From NCBI GenBank assembly GCA_965214625.1, contig OZ243962.1:2790001-2854000 (forward strand): a DNA stretch of 64,000 nucleotides. The letters are read 5' to 3'. Each line of letters opens with the position of its first letter. Within the stretch, counting starts at the first letter, position 1. The notes below the pieces were generated by a model. The model was not told where the DNA came from. It did no database searches and worked only from the letters and a program-made list of their open reading frames with translations. The position numbers and the translations under genes are program-made. Source of the DNA: G965214625 sp965214625. GTDB lineage: Bacteria > Pseudomonadota > Gammaproteobacteria > Arenicellales > Poriferihabitantaceae. Shown here piece after piece: positions 44,200 through 53,246 of this stretch.

Positions 44200-45157
44200 T
44201 CACGTCCTGTTATTTTCCTGTCCATAGCGAAGTCGTGCGACTGCACCTCGACGGGCTGTTTCTCCCCGTGTGTACCAAGCCGACATATCCGGTGATTTCC
44301 ATCTTCCGGCCTGTTGCATCTCCACCAGGCTCGCGCCAGCCCTCGCCAGACTGAGCACCGAACCGATCCGCAGGGAATGGCCGGATATTCGCCGGCCCCT
44401 GTTGCCCCCTCCGCAACGGACGGTCACGATAGAACGGGTCGAGCGGTCGGACAGGCGGCCTGCCACATTGCCCCCCTTGCGCAGGGAACGGAACACCGCT
44501 TCCTGTTATATGTTGTCCAATCCCGGCGGATGTCATCCAGGCATCCAACACCTCGACCGTGCGGCGGCCGAGGTAGCAGGTTGCTCCCCTGCCTTCCTGG
44601 TCCGTCTTGGAACGACGGATATGGAGAATTGCGGAACCATCCGAGTCCCGTTCGATGTCACCGACATCGATGGCCACCATTTCCGACACCCGGAGCAGCG
44701 CGTCCGAGGCCACGGCGATCAGGGCTGCATCCCGTAATCCCCGAAGGGTTTTTTCCCTGACGGCGGCTTCCACAATTGTATCGGCCTCCTCCCACAGCAC
44801 TCCGGCTACTTGGTCCCGGCTGCGGGAAATACGGCGAAACCCGGCCAGGGTTCTTTGGGTTACAGGCCCTACCGGATTCTTGCTCTCATTTTGGCCGGTC
44901 ATTTTAGCCCAAAACCGGACGGCTGACACGGCCAGTGAGGCCGTGGCGGAAGAAAGTCCCTGGTCGTGCAAGTGCGTGATCCAAGCAGCAAGGGTATTGT
45001 CATCAAGAGGGCGGCCATCAAGCCATGTATCCAGTCACTCAAGAGCCCCTCGGTAGGACCGGTGGGTATTGATCGAGACAGAGGCCCGGATGAGATCGGC
45101 GATTGCCGGGTTGGATAGCAAGTATCCTGAATCGGAAAGAGGTTTAACGGAATCCAT
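44200..45157 (-). pseudogene. Tyrosine recombinase (phage/integron-type integrase), disrupted
   Basis: Reading from the ATG at 45157, the core-binding domain starts MDSVKPLSDSGYLL and reaches a TGA at codon 41 (45035-45037), inside a helix that continues in frame afterwards as LDTWLDGRPLD. The catalytic domain continues (ALLRVSEMVAIDVGD with the first Arg) until about 44490, where similarity jumps to another frame: VFRSLRKGGNVAGR, then GHSLRIGS (His-x-x-Arg) and the tyrosine nucleophile in MSAWYTRGE. One nonsense and one frameshift mutation therefore separate it from an intact enzyme of about 318 residues. No attachment site or cargo could be identified. Confidence 0.85.
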
Positions 45158-45233
45158 TCATCACGCTGTCTCGGCAGATGGACGGCAGGTTAAAAGCAGT
45201 GATCGGTACCCAAGACCGGATACAGAATATAGC

Positions 45234-45262
45234 TTGACAGCAATGAACCGAATAATTATTCT
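45234..45262 (+). promoter_or_regulatory. Orphan sigma-70-like promoter
   Basis: TTGACA, a 17-base spacer and TATTCT. The predicted transcript begins a few bases before an unrecognised 131-codon frame, so it could be leaderless or non-coding, or the sequence may be a relic of the integrase element. Confidence 0.45.
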
Positions 45263-45775
45263 TCGCCATAGATGTTTATCGGAGGTAGCCATTCGACATC
45301 CGGGACATACAAGAGATTCTCGTTCCAAGATGAGGTGACCGACAGGGGGTATTCCGCTAGCCGGAGTACGAAAACAAAAGGCCCCGTTCAGGTTCCGTTA
45401 AACCGGATTATCGGAACTTTTCTTGGGCTCAGGCGTTGCCCGATGCCCGGTCGAGCTCCGATCCAGAAACCACCAGTATCCTCCACTGAACTTGCCACCG
45501 GGTTGGCTGTTAAGGACGCAGTGATGATCCTCTTGGCCCGCTTGCCCATACACTGGCAACCGTCGCTTTTGGCGGTGCGTCGTATCGACGTGGGGAAAAC
45601 CCGGGACGTGTTTTTCGTTTTCGGTGGCGCGCCTCGGGGTATCGCAGGCAGGACCTGTTTTTCTTAAATATTGACACCTACTGATCGGTATTCATCGGGT
45701 CATCCGGTCAGGACAGGTTCGTTTCGACGACAGCCCCGGGCGGCGGATACCGACGATATATGGAGTCAGAGGGTA

Positions 45776-45803
45776 TTGCAGGATGATCTGGTTGGGGTAT
45801 GAT
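45776..45803 (+). promoter_or_regulatory. Possible promoter of the acyl-CoA ligase/ABC operon
   Basis: TTGCAG, a 16-base spacer and TATGAT, predicting a start near 45810 and a leader of about 160 bases. No other box pair in the gap before the ligase is as good. Confidence 0.4.
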
Positions 45804-45971
45804 TCAGCAAAAGAAGCCGTGGGTGAGGTACACTATTGCGCGGTAGCGTGGCGATGGCTGTCTGCAAATCGCCCGGAAAAAACCCCGAGGAAATGGATTC
45901 ACAATCATTAAGACCTGTCCGTTGTCAATGGAGGGTCGATTTGGCTGGCCATTACAGAATAAAATACCAAC

Positions 45972-47906
45972 ATGACCGATACGTTCCCCAAACTGCTGAT
46001 CAACAATGCCCGTACCATCGGAGACAAAACGGCGATCCGGGAGAAATATCTGGGCATCTGGCAGTCATGGACATGGCGCGAGATGCAAGAGGAGATTTTT
46101 TCTCTGGCGCATGGACTTGCTTCACTGGGGTTCAAGCGGGGAGACAAGCTGGCGGTCATCGGCAGCAATCGTCCCCGGTTGTACTGGGGGATGGCGGCCG
46201 CCCAGTGTCTTGGCGGCATACCGGTTCCGGTCTACCAGGATTCCGTTGCTGAGGAGCTGGCATACGTGCTGGCACATGCCGAGACGGGTTTTGTCCTGGC
46301 AGAAGACCAGGAGCAGGTCGACAAGGTGCTCGAGGTCAAGGCAAACTGCCCGTTGATCAAAACCCTGATTTACGACGATGAACGGGGCGTTCGGGATTAT
46401 CAGTTGAACGACCTGCATGATTTCCGGGCGGTTCAGCAATGGGGTCTCGAGTTCGCGAAAAAACACCCGGATTTTCTCGCGGCGGAGATTGATCGCGGGG
46501 CGGGTCAGGATGTGGGTATTTTTCTTTACACGTCCGGCACCACCGGGAAACCGAAGGGCGTGGTGCTGACCAATGACAATGTGCTGATTACCGCCAGAAA
46601 CAGTGTGCAACTCGATGCGCTGACGGCGGATGAGGAAACCCTGTCCTATTTACCCATGGCCTGGGTCGGTGACCACATCTTCTCCTATGGGCAGGCCTAC
46701 GTGGCCGGTTTTTGTATCAATTGTCCAGAGAGTGAGCAGACGGTTGCGACGGACCTTCGCGAGATCGGACCGACCTATTATTTCGCGCCGCCCCGGGTGT
46801 TTGAAAGCATTTTGACCAGTGTCATGATCCGGATGGAGGATGCCAGTGCGGTCAAGCAAAAGCTGTTTCATGCATTCATGGCAGTGGCCAAAAAAACCGG
46901 TATCGCCATTTTGAACGGTGAACCGGTACCGTGGCTCGACAGGCTGAAGTATCGTTTGGGCGAGATGATGATCTATGGTCCGTTGAAAAATACCATGGGG
47001 TTCAGCCGCATCCGGTTGGCCTATACCGCCGGTGAGGCGATCGGTCCGGAAATCTTCGACTTTTTCCGGTCCCTTGGCATCAATGTAAAGCAATTGTACG
47101 GACAGACCGAGGCGGCTGTCTTCGTCACGACGCAGCCCGATGGCGAAGTATTTGCCGATACGGTGGGCAAACCGTCTCCACAGGTCGAAGTCAAAATCAC
47201 CGACCAGGGAGAGGTGGTCTACCGCAGTCCGGGGGTCTTCCAGAGCTACTACAAGAATGAAAAGGCCACCCGGGAAACCAAGAATGAGAAAGGCTGGGTG
47301 TTGACCGGCGATGCCGGGTATTTCGACGAAAAAGGGCATCTCAAGATCATTGATCGGGCGAAAGATGTCGGCAAATTGAACGACGACTCGATGTTTGCCC
47401 CCAAGTACATCGAAAACAAGCTCAAGTTTTTCCCGGAGATTCAAGAAGCGGTCGCCTTTGGCACCGCTCGCGACTTTGCCTCGGCAATGATCAATATTGA
47501 TCTGGATGCGGTCGGCAACTGGGCAGAGCGAAACAATATCCCGTACGCCAGTTATCAGGAGTTGGCGGGGCATCCCGAGGTCTATGCGATGCTGCTGAAA
47601 AACATCGAGCGTGTCAATCAGGATCTGTCTGCTGACCCCGTGCTGGCCGGTTCTCAGATACGGCGTTTCCTGGTTCTTCACAAGGAACTGGATGCGGATG
47701 ATGGCGAACTGACCCGTACCCGCAAGGTGCGAAGACGTATCGTGGCGGAGAAGTATGATGTCCTGATCGATGCCCTTTATTCGGATGCGAACACCTGCCA
47801 TGTCGAAACGGAAGTGACTTTCGAGGATGGCCGCAAGGGCACGATCGCGGCCGATATCGGAATCCAGGACGTGCGGACCTATGAATCGGTTGCCCGGGCC
47901 AGCTGA
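45972..47906 (+). CDS. Long-chain-type acyl-CoA synthetase (AMP-forming)
   Basis: A 644-residue ANL-superfamily ligase of the FadD15/FACS-like branch: activates a carboxylic acid to acyl-AMP and then acyl-CoA. The P-loop YTSGTTGKPKG begins near residue 186, the A5 motif is YGQTEA, the A7 Asp lies in LTGDAGYFD, the hinge in IIDRAKDVGKL, and the TRTRKVRR near the C-terminus carries the catalytic Lys region. It stands at the head of an ABC importer operon and its stop touches the next start, so imported acids are probably activated immediately (inference). Substrate chain length is not decidable by eye. Confidence 0.9.
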   Translation: MTDTFPKLLINNARTIGDKTAIREKYLGIWQSWTWREMQEEIFSLAHGLASLGFKRGDKLAVIGSNRPRLYWGMAAAQCLGGIPVPVYQDSVAEELAYVLAHAETGFVLAEDQEQVDKVLEVKANCPLIKTLIYDDERGVRDYQLNDLHDFRAVQQWGLEFAKKHPDFLAAEIDRGAGQDVGIFLYTSGTTGKPKGVVLTNDNVLITARNSVQLDALTADEETLSYLPMAWVGDHIFSYGQAYVAGFCINCPESEQTVATDLREIGPTYYFAPPRVFESILTSVMIRMEDASAVKQKLFHAFMAVAKKTGIAILNGEPVPWLDRLKYRLGEMMIYGPLKNTMGFSRIRLAYTAGEAIGPEIFDFFRSLGINVKQLYGQTEAAVFVTTQPDGEVFADTVGKPSPQVEVKITDQGEVVYRSPGVFQSYYKNEKATRETKNEKGWVLTGDAGYFDEKGHLKIIDRAKDVGKLNDDSMFAPKYIENKLKFFPEIQEAVAFGTARDFASAMINIDLDAVGNWAERNNIPYASYQELAGHPEVYAMLLKNIERVNQDLSADPVLAGSQIRRFLVLHKELDADDGELTRTRKVRRRIVAEKYDVLIDALYSDANTCHVETEVTFEDGRKGTIAADIGIQDVRTYESVARAS

Positions 47907-48698
47907 ATGAAAGAGCAAAGAAAGTTCGGCGACGTGTTGCTGGAAGTCAAGAACATTTCGCTGTCATTTGGCGGCGTCAACGCCCTGACGGATATCAGCT
48001 TTGATATTCTGGAAGGAGAAATTCGTGCTATCATCGGCCCCAACGGGGCGGGTAAGAGTTCGATGCTGAACGTGATCAGCGGTTTTTACCACCCCCAAAA
48101 GGGCGAGGTCTGGTTTCAGGGCAGCAAGAGAGCCTCGCTCAATCCGCATGAAGTGGCGAAGCAGGGGATTGCCAGAACCTTCCAGAATATTGCGTTGTTC
48201 AAGGGGATGACGACACTGGATAACCTGATGACCGGTCGGGTGATCAGGATGAAGGCCAACATGTTCTGGCAGGCCTGTTGGAAGGGGCCGGCTGAAAAAG
48301 AAGAAATCGAGCACCGGGAGCGCGTGGAGCACATCATTGACTTCCTTGAAATTCAGTCGATCCGAAAGACGCCGGTGGGCCGACTGCCCTATGGCTTGCA
48401 AAAGCGCGTCGAACTCGGACGGGCGCTTGCGGCCGAGTCCAGACTGTTGTTGCTCGATGAGCCGATGGCAGGAATGAATCTCGAGGAAAAGGAGGATATG
48501 AGTCGTTTTATCCTGGATGTCAACGATGAATTCGGTACCACCATTGCGCTGATCGAACATGATATGGGCGTGGTGATGGATCTGTCAGACCGGGTGGTGG
48601 TGCTCGATTATGGCCGGAAACTGGCCGAAGGAACTCCCGACGAGGTGCGTTCCAACCAGTCGGTAATTGATGCGTATCTGGGAGTCAGCCATGCATGA
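47907..48698 (+). CDS. livG: ABC transporter ATP-binding protein, LivG type
   Basis: A 263-residue ATPase of the branched-chain-amino-acid-type (HAAT) importers. Walker A GPNGAGKS, an LPYGLQKRVELGRAL signature in place of LSGGQ (LSYG-like signatures are usual in LivG), Walker B LLLLDEPMAGM and the switch His in EHDMG are all present. Extra LivG features are the ARTFQNIALF Q-loop region and the C-terminal AEGTPDEVRSNQSVIDAYLG. It starts directly after the ligase stop, and works with the LivF-type ATPase encoded downstream. Confidence 0.93.
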   Translation: MKEQRKFGDVLLEVKNISLSFGGVNALTDISFDILEGEIRAIIGPNGAGKSSMLNVISGFYHPQKGEVWFQGSKRASLNPHEVAKQGIARTFQNIALFKGMTTLDNLMTGRVIRMKANMFWQACWKGPAEKEEIEHRERVEHIIDFLEIQSIRKTPVGRLPYGLQKRVELGRALAAESRLLLLDEPMAGMNLEEKEDMSRFILDVNDEFGTTIALIEHDMGVVMDLSDRVVVLDYGRKLAEGTPDEVRSNQSVIDAYLGVSHA

Positions 48699-48752
48699 CG
48701 GGACTCCCCGTATGAGACGAACTGGATCGGCAAGCCGGTTCGGAGCGGTGTC

Positions 48753-49754
48753 GTGAGCCCGGACATTCTCTATACCATCGAAGTGATTCTCAACGGCCTG
48801 ATGGCCGGGGTGATGTATTCGCTGGTGGCCTTGGGTTTCGTTCTGATTTTCAAGGCTTCGGGTATTTTCAACTATGCCCAGGGGGTGATGGCGTTGTTCG
48901 CTGCGCTGACGCTGGTCGGATTTCAATCCGGTCAGTTGCCGTTTGCGCACCTGATCAATGTCATTTTCGGGACCGATTACCACCACTGGTCGAGTGGCAT
49001 GAACAATTTCATGGCGATTGTGCTGACCATGCTGGTGATGATTCTGCTGGCTTGGCTGGTGGAACGGCTGGTCTTGAAACACCTGGTCAACCAGGAGCCG
49101 ATCATTTTGTTCATGGCGACCATCGGGCTGGCTTTTTTCATGGAAGGACTGGGGGATTTGATGTGGGGAGCCAATATCAAGACGCTGGATGTCGGCATTC
49201 CCTCGGGGGGGTCGTTCTGGTGGGAGGATGTGACCCGGACCTGGGCCCCGGAGGGGACAAACTACTATGGCATGTATATTGATGTGCTCGATGTGTGGGC
49301 CGCGGTGATTGCGATCGTGCTGGTCGTGGTGCTGACGCTGTTTTCCCAGTTTACCAAGACCGGCAGAGCGCTTCGGGCGGTGGCCGATGACCACCAGGCC
49401 GCGCTGACGGTCGGCATCTCCTTGAGAACCATCTGGGTCATTGTCTGGTCAATCGCCGGATTCGTTGCCCTGGTGGCCGGCATCATGTGGGGCTCCAAGT
49501 CGGGTGTCCAGTTTTCGCTGTCATTGATCGCGCTCAAGGCTCTGCCGGTGTTGATACTGGGCGGATTCACCTCGATCCCCGGCGCCATTATCGGTGGGCT
49601 GATTATTGGCGTCGGCGAGAAGCTCTTTGAGTTTAGTGTGGGCCCCCTGATCGGCGGTGCGACGGAGAACTGGTTTGCCTATGTGCTGGCCCTGTTTTTT
49701 CTGATGTTCCGGCCACAGGGATTGTTCGGTGAAAAGATAATCGAAAGGGTCTGA
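48753..49754 (+). CDS. livH: ABC transporter permease, LivH type
   Basis: A 333-residue membrane protein with about eight helices. SLVALGFVLIFKASGIFNYAQG in two adjoining pieces and the AVADDHQAALTVGI coupling segment (EAA-like loop contacting the ATPase) are LivH hallmarks. It begins at a GTG 54 bp after livG. Between helices it has a longer soluble insert (around WEDVTRTWAPEGTNYYG) than E. coli LivH, as in the aromatic/acyl acid members of this transporter group. Confidence 0.9.
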   Translation: MSPDILYTIEVILNGLMAGVMYSLVALGFVLIFKASGIFNYAQGVMALFAALTLVGFQSGQLPFAHLINVIFGTDYHHWSSGMNNFMAIVLTMLVMILLAWLVERLVLKHLVNQEPIILFMATIGLAFFMEGLGDLMWGANIKTLDVGIPSGGSFWWEDVTRTWAPEGTNYYGMYIDVLDVWAAVIAIVLVVVLTLFSQFTKTGRALRAVADDHQAALTVGISLRTIWVIVWSIAGFVALVAGIMWGSKSGVQFSLSLIALKALPVLILGGFTSIPGAIIGGLIIGVGEKLFEFSVGPLIGGATENWFAYVLALFFLMFRPQGLFGEKIIERV

Positions 49755-49756
49755 TC

Positions 49757-50833
49757 ATGTTTTACAGAGAATCCGGCGATTTCAAGGTGTCCTACCGGGC
49801 GGACCAGCAGACCTTTCCGATTCGTCTGGATCGGATTGCAATGGGCGCGATTTGTGCTTTCGCGTTTTTGGTGGTGCCTTTCATCATCAATGATTATTGG
49901 GAAAAATCGGTGCTGCTGCCATTTTTGGTGTGGTCGATGGCGGCGCTGGGGCTGAATATCCTTATCGGCTATTGCGGGCAGTTGAGCCTTGGAACCGGTG
50001 GCTTCATGGCCGTGGGTGCCTATGCGTCCTACAAGCTGACGACGGCTTTCCCCGAGTTGAACCTGTTTGTTGTGATTCTGTTGTCCGGCGGTATCACGGC
50101 GGCGGTCGGGATAATTTTCGGGTTGCCCAGTCTTAGGATAAAGGGGTTTTATCTGGCGGTTGCCACCCTGGCGGCCCAGTTTTTTCTGGTCTGGTTGTTC
50201 AACAAGGTTCCGTGGTTTTACAACTACTCGGCCTCCGGAATGATCACCGCGCCGGAGCGGGATATTCTGGGTATTGTGGTTACGGGGCCGAATGCCCCTC
50301 CCTGGGCGACTTATCTGTTCTGCCTGACCGTGGTTGTGCTGTTCGCGATCATTGCCAAGAATCTCACGCGCGGTCGGATTGGCCGATCCTGGATGGCCAT
50401 TCGTGATATGGATATTGCGGCGGAAATCATCGGGGTAGCACCCCTGAAGGCCAAGCTGTCGGCGTTTGCGGTCAGTTCGTTTTATATCGGTATTGCCGGT
50501 GCGATGTTTTTTATCGTCTATCTGGGCGCGGCCGAACCGACCGAGGCGTTCGGTATCGACAAATCCTTTCTCGTGTTGTTCATGATCATCATCGGCGGGT
50601 TGGGTTCGATCCTGGGTTCGTTTATCGGTGCGGCATTTATCACCCTGATTCCGGTCCTGTTAAAGAATATAATGGTGGGCGGCCTCGGCTGGCCGACCGA
50701 CATGGTCCAGCATTTGATTTTCATGTTGCTGGGCGGTTTGATCATGTTTTTCTTGATCGTTGAGCCACACGGGCTGGCCCAGTTGTGGCGGGTGACGAAA
50801 GAAAAACTCCGACTTTGGCCGTTTCCCCATTAA
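49757..50833 (+). CDS. livM: ABC transporter permease, LivM type
   Basis: A 358-residue permease with about nine or ten helices, preceded by a hydrophilic N-terminal stretch of some 30 residues. GYCGQLSLGTGGFMAVGAY is the conserved LivM helix start and RDMDIAAEIIGVAPLKAKL the coupling loop to the ATPase. IIGGLGSILGSFIGAAF is the conserved C-terminal helix. It is 2 bp after livH and so co-translated. Confidence 0.92.
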   Translation: MFYRESGDFKVSYRADQQTFPIRLDRIAMGAICAFAFLVVPFIINDYWEKSVLLPFLVWSMAALGLNILIGYCGQLSLGTGGFMAVGAYASYKLTTAFPELNLFVVILLSGGITAAVGIIFGLPSLRIKGFYLAVATLAAQFFLVWLFNKVPWFYNYSASGMITAPERDILGIVVTGPNAPPWATYLFCLTVVVLFAIIAKNLTRGRIGRSWMAIRDMDIAAEIIGVAPLKAKLSAFAVSSFYIGIAGAMFFIVYLGAAEPTEAFGIDKSFLVLFMIIIGGLGSILGSFIGAAFITLIPVLLKNIMVGGLGWPTDMVQHLIFMLLGGLIMFFLIVEPHGLAQLWRVTKEKLRLWPFPH

Positions 50834-50895
50834 GATGGCCAAACTGTATGTCCCCCGGGACACTATAAACTTAAATCTCTTTTTTGGGAGGAAAT

Positions 50896-52203
50896 ATGAA
50901 ACATAAAACAAACACCGCGAAATTGACGGCGGCAGCCATTGCAGCGGCAATGATGTTCAGTGCCGGTGTGACATCTGCCGATCTGGTGTTTCCGTCATTA
51001 AGCTATCGAACCGGGCCTTATGCCCCCAACGGCATCCCCTTTGCCGACGGGTATGCCGACTACTTCACCTTGTTGAATGAGCGTGACGGGGGGATTGGCG
51101 GGGCTGCGATCAAGTTCATCGAGTGTGAAACCGGCTATAACACGGAAAAAGGGGTCGAGTGTTATGAATCGACCAAGGGCGAAGGCTCTTTGGTCTATCA
51201 ACCGTTGTCGACCGGGATCACCTACCAGCTCATCCCCAAAGCGACGGCGGACGATATCCCGGTGCATTCGATGGGATATGGACGGACTTCGGCGGCCAAT
51301 GGCCGGGTGTTCAGTCACATCTTCAACTATCCGGGCACCTATTGGGACGCGGCCTCGATTATCATCAAGCATATCAATGATCAGGAAGGCGGCGACCTCA
51401 ACGGCAAGAGCATCGCACTGGTGTACCACAATTCCGCTTATGGGAAAGAGCCTATCCGAACGCTGGAAGAATTGTCAAAAAAGCATGGTTATCAGTTGAC
51501 GCTGCTGGCAGTTGACCATCCCGGTCAGGAGCAAAAATCCCAGTGGTTGCAGATTCGCCGGGAGCGACCTGATTATGTCCTGATGTGGGGTTGGGGCGTG
51601 ATGAACCAGGTGGCCATACAAGAAGCGGTTAACATCCGCTATCCGATGGATCACTTTATCGGCGTGTGGTGGTCTGCTTCGGAAAATGATGTGTTGCCTG
51701 CCGGTGAGGGTGCGCATGGTTACAAGGCGATCGCGTTTCACGGCGTGGGGAGTGGTTTCGGTATCTATGACGATCTGAAAAAATACGTTGTCGATGCGGG
51801 CAAGGCGGCCGGAGATGGAAGCAATCTGGGTACCGTGCTGTATAACAGGGGCATGTATGCGGCGATGCTGGCATCTGAGGCCGCCAGGACAGCCCAGCAG
51901 ATCCACGGGGTGGCTGACATCACGTCCGGTCAAATGCGTGATGGAATGGAAGCGCTGAAAGTGGATCAGGCACGCATGGCAGAGCTCGGACTGGCCAATT
52001 TCGGTCCTGAAATCGATGTCAGCTGCGAGAACCACGGTGGGCCGGGGCTGGGCGCAATCCAGCAATGGGATGCCAATGCCCAAAGCTGGTCGCTGATTAC
52101 CGATTTCACCGGTGCCGACCGTGAAGTGGTGGATGCCCTGATCAAGGAAGATTCCGACGCCTATGCCGCTGAAAACAATATCACGCCAAGAGACTGTGGC
52201 TAG
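50896..52203 (+). CDS. Periplasmic substrate-binding protein of the HAAT importer
   Basis: A 435-residue type I periplasmic binding protein (LivJ/LivK/Peripla_BP_6). A signal peptide is evident (basic MKHKTNTAK, hydrophobic LTAAAIAAAMMFSAGVTSA, cleavage after TSA). GGGAGGAAAT precedes the ATG, the strongest Shine-Dalgarno in this operon, fitting the high expression needed for a binding protein. FADGYADYFTLLNERDGGI is the conserved first-lobe start. Ligand is unknown; the ligases around it suggest a carboxylic acid, perhaps aromatic, rather than an amino acid. A strong terminator hairpin follows. Confidence 0.9.
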   Translation: MKHKTNTAKLTAAAIAAAMMFSAGVTSADLVFPSLSYRTGPYAPNGIPFADGYADYFTLLNERDGGIGGAAIKFIECETGYNTEKGVECYESTKGEGSLVYQPLSTGITYQLIPKATADDIPVHSMGYGRTSAANGRVFSHIFNYPGTYWDAASIIIKHINDQEGGDLNGKSIALVYHNSAYGKEPIRTLEELSKKHGYQLTLLAVDHPGQEQKSQWLQIRRERPDYVLMWGWGVMNQVAIQEAVNIRYPMDHFIGVWWSASENDVLPAGEGAHGYKAIAFHGVGSGFGIYDDLKKYVVDAGKAAGDGSNLGTVLYNRGMYAAMLASEAARTAQQIHGVADITSGQMRDGMEALKVDQARMAELGLANFGPEIDVSCENHGGPGLGAIQQWDANAQSWSLITDFTGADREVVDALIKEDSDAYAAENNITPRDCG

Positions 52204-52229
52204 CAGGGGTTGATCATCCTTCATGGTGA

Positions 52230-52264
52230 GGTGGGGTGTGACGGGGTCACACCCCACCGTTTTC
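52230..52264 (+). terminator. Strong hairpin after the binding-protein gene
   Basis: GGTGGGGTGTGAC (52230-52242) pairs perfectly over 13 bp with GTCACACCCCACC (52246-52258) around GGG, followed by GTTTTC. It lies within the operon, 27 bases past the stop and before the livF-type gene. It can partly terminate, keeping binding-protein mRNA in excess, or protect the 3' end. Confidence 0.8.
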
Positions 52265-52292
52265 AGGCGTTTTCATCAATGCTCATCTTGCG

Positions 52293-53108
52293 ATGTCTTC
52301 GGTAAACCGTATCGTCCTCAGTATCAAGAATATTGAGGTGATCTATGATCATGTCATCCTGGTGCTCAAGGGCGTCTCGCTGGATGTCCCTGAGGGCGGT
52401 ATCGTTGCCCTTCTGGGGGCCAATGGTGCCGGCAAGACGACGACGATCAAGTCGGTGTCCAATATTCTCGGAACGGAACGGGGGGAAGTCACCAAGGGAT
52501 CCATAGAATTCATGGGCGAGAAGGTGGAAAACCTGTCCCCGACCGAATTGGTCCAGCGCGGGGTGGTGCAGGTGATGGAAGGACGGCACTGTTTTGAACA
52601 CCTGACCGTGGAAGAAAACCTGATGACCGGGGCGTATACCCGAAAAGCGGGGCGCAAGGCCATCGCCGACGATCTGGACATGGTGTACAGCTATTTTCCG
52701 AGGATCAAGGACCGGCGGAAAAGTCAGGCGGGTTATACCTCGGGGGGAGAACAGCAGATGGTGGCAGTCGGTCGTGCCTTGATGGCCCGTCCCAAAGTCA
52801 TCTTGTTGGATGAGCCTTCGATGGGGCTGGCGCCGCAACTGGTGGAGGAGATATTCGAAATTGTCAAAAGACTGAATGAGCAGGAAGGCGTCACGTTTTT
52901 ACTGGCGGAGCAAAATACGTCGGTCGCCCTGCGTTATGCGACCTATGGCTATATCCTTGAAAATGGCCGGGTGGTCATGGATGGGGAAGCCAGCTCGTTG
53001 GCAGAGAATGAAGATGTCAAGGAATTTTATCTCGGGATCAGCGGGGGCGACCGGAAGAGTTTCCGGGAGGTCAAGCATTATCGACGCCGAAAACGCTGGT
53101 TGGCCTGA
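52293..53108 (+). CDS. livF: ABC transporter ATP-binding protein, LivF type
   Basis: A 271-residue second ATPase of the importer. Walker A GANGAGKT, the signature YTSGGEQQMVAVGRAL, Walker B VILLDEPSMGLAP and the switch residue in AEQN (LivF proteins carry Gln here where others have His) are visible. The C-terminal 25 residues are basic and longer than usual. Placed after the hairpin following the binding-protein gene, it may be expressed at lower level than the rest. Confidence 0.92.
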   Translation: MSSVNRIVLSIKNIEVIYDHVILVLKGVSLDVPEGGIVALLGANGAGKTTTIKSVSNILGTERGEVTKGSIEFMGEKVENLSPTELVQRGVVQVMEGRHCFEHLTVEENLMTGAYTRKAGRKAIADDLDMVYSYFPRIKDRRKSQAGYTSGGEQQMVAVGRALMARPKVILLDEPSMGLAPQLVEEIFEIVKRLNEQEGVTFLLAEQNTSVALRYATYGYILENGRVVMDGEASSLAENEDVKEFYLGISGGDRKSFREVKHYRRRKRWLA

Positions 53109-53246
53109 CCGCTGAAAGACATGTTGGCCTGATCGAATGACCCGACCGGACTGTTTGCAATGAATCGGGGCTTGTCCTTTGTCCTGCGTGTTGCCGACGG
53201 TCTTTGGCGCATGCTCGCCTATCGTTTTTGAATCCAGGAAATCACG

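Larger units (their letters stand above)
45158..45971. other. Remnant region between the integrase pseudogene and the acyl-CoA ligase gene
   Basis: The 814 bp contain open frames up to about 130 codons (ATG 45272 to stop 45665-45667), none recognisable. A good sigma-70-like promoter lies at 45234-45262 and a second candidate before the acyl-CoA ligase gene at 45776-45803. Confidence 0.45.

Noticed and set aside
46650..47918. A 422-codon minus-strand frame over the acyl-CoA ligase
   Set aside because: Antisense shadow; no motif content.
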